From contig CAMNSS010000002.1 of NCBI GenBank assembly GCA_946555345.1, positions 171,533-235,532 on the forward strand: a DNA stretch of 64,000 nt, written 5' to 3'. A program made the translations under genes and the position numbers. The notes under the pieces are model-generated. The model had not been told where the DNA came from, searched no databases, and saw only the letters and a list, made by a program, of their open reading frames with translations. The stretch comes from an uncultured Eubacterium sp. (lineage in GTDB: Bacteria > Bacillota > Clostridia > Peptostreptococcales > Anaerovoracaceae). Below, one piece after another: positions 63,189-64,000 of the stretch. The stretch's first letter is position 1; each line of letters opens with the position of its first letter.

Positions 63189-64000
63189 TTAAAATGCAAT
63201 ATTCCACAAACGGTCTTCATCGATCCCGATATCGACAACAGCAGTCTCCCCGCAGTATTTCAAAGCAAATTTCTGCAAATGGACAGGCTTTTTGGCGTGG
63301 AACGTAATCGTATGATGCGCAGTAATCGCATTTTCATCCAGCTCCTTTTCCTCGACCAGATCGCCGCCAAGTCCCGACGGGATATCCAGCGACACGACAA
63401 TGACCGGCGTCGCAGGTTTTCCGTCAATATCTTTACGCGCATACCGATTTATATAGATCGCAGCCTTGAGGCCGTTGCTTTCCAGCCGCCCGCGAAAACC
63501 TGTGCCATACATCGCATCCACGATAATATCCGGGATGCCGTCGAGTTCCATGAGCGCCCTGTTATTGCTATCCATATTGAGAATCCTGACCGGGCGTTTT
63601 TTCAGCAGTTCAAAATTCGTGATCGCATCGGCTGTCTTCGGACTGCCTTCGACCAGGATGACTGTAATATCATAGCCCGCATCGCTCATCAGGCGAGCCA
63701 CCACAAAACCATCCCCGCCGTTATTGCCCTTACCGCAGAAGATGTATGCTTTTCCCGCCGAAACTTTCGCCAGCGGGGCTTTCACCAGTTTGGCAACATC
63801 GCTATTACTCGCAATATTGCCGGCGGTCTTACCGTACAAAGCATCAGCATGGCCGCAAGATCCCGATTCTGCCACAAATGCTCCTGCAATATTCTCTTCT
63901 GCCGCCTGAAACCCTGCGCCTTGCGCCTTTCTTGCCTTTCCTGCATCTTCTTTGTCCGCATCCTGGTAAGCGGCAAGCTCCATAATGAACTGCGCCGCAC
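63189..64000 (-). CDS. nnrE: NAD(P)H-hydrate epimerase, N-terminal end beyond window
   Basis: NnrE epimerises damaged, hydrated NAD(P)H. The frame is open to the right edge, and FIMELAA near the edge matches the LMENAA motif usually about 20-30 residues from the start, so a few dozen residues lie outside. IFCGKGNNGGDGFVVARLM is the conserved nucleotide-binding loop, followed by DIIVDAMYGTGFRGRL and VSLDIPSGLGGD. Between the two first motifs lies an insert of about 45 residues rich in Ala, Gly, Lys and Glu (EDAGKARKAQGAGFQAAEEN and onward). The usual C-terminal NnrD dehydratase domain is absent from this frame, which ends after the epimerase. Confidence 0.88.
   Translation of the reverse strand, partial: AAQFIMELAAYQDADKEDAGKARKAQGAGFQAAEENIAGAFVAESGSCGHADALYGKTAGNIASNSDVAKLVKAPLAKVSAGKAYIFCGKGNNGGDGFVVARLMSDAGYDITVILVEGSPKTADAITNFELLKKRPVRILNMDSNNRALMELDGIPDIIVDAMYGTGFRGRLESNGLKAAIYINRYARKDIDGKPATPVIVVSLDIPSGLGGDLVEEKELDENAITAHHTITFHAKKPVHLQKFALKYCGETAVVDIGIDEDRLWNIAF

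Overview
The window looks like a chromosomal segment of an anaerobic, spore-lineage clostridium (Bacillota, Clostridia) of roughly 50% GC. Evidence: SpoIIE, strong AGGAGG ribosome-binding sites, TTG and GTG starts, lysine 2,3-aminomutase, many Fe-S redox proteins, agr-type LytTR/GHKL signalling and a TxpA-like type I toxin. A family-level placement (for example near Anaerovoracaceae) is only a guess. Most genes lie on the minus strand and are read right to left. No tRNA, rRNA, insertion sequence or CRISPR array was seen.

Layout: (1) 1-14.5 kb, minus strand: the first 64 codons of a biotin-dependent carboxyltransferase, glyA, a PucR regulator overlapping ftsH, tilS, spoIIE, tatD, metG, an EFR1-type flavodoxin/ferredoxin and a cytidylate kinase-like protein. 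(2) 14.6-14.9 kb: a small plus-strand holin-like toxin with a convergent antisense RNA, a complete type I toxin-antitoxin candidate. (3) 14.9-27.7 kb: a purine operon purL-purE-purM-purN-purF-purO-purH-purD. It has a split AICAR transformylase and IMP cyclohydrolase, and a PurF whose N-terminal catalytic cysteine is replaced by glycine. (4) 28.1-33.8 kb: two paralogous amidohydrolases divergent from a LuxR regulator and an MFS carrier, probably one catabolic unit. (5) 34.0-40.6 kb: cobamide nucleotide-loop genes (cobT, cobU, cobS, a short CobU-like protein, a cobC-like phosphatase), with cysK and a TIM-barrel epimerase. (6) 40.8-46.6 kb: an AgrA/AgrC-like two-component pair with an unknown coiled-coil protein, a C-terminally short alanine/ornithine racemase-family protein and a cysteine-desulfurase-like enzyme. 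(7) 47-50 kb: flavodoxin, Fe-S aldo/keto reductase and a TetR regulator. (8) 50-53.6 kb: an NhaC antiporter and kamA, behind a promoter whose spacer holds a G8 tract. (9) 54-60.4 kb: two EamA transporters around a PucR/CdaR regulator, an HD protein and a LarE-MazG fusion. (10) 60.4-62.9 kb: an AT-rich BcgI-like restriction-modification pair, probably acquired. (11) The right edge holds most of nnrE.

Two window-wide oddities stand out. First, many spacers, including those inside the purine and cobamide operons, are long and filled with degenerate repeats private to each spacer; the clearest is a five-copy array with an exact 33-bp period beside glyA. Second, many conserved enzymes (TilS, SpoIIE, TatD, PurL, CobT, PucR, LarE-MazG, NnrE, EamA) carry low-complexity Ala/Gly/Ser/Lys-rich inserts at loop or linker positions, some visibly made of short tandem duplications. 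The same local duplication process may be acting on coding and non-coding DNA.
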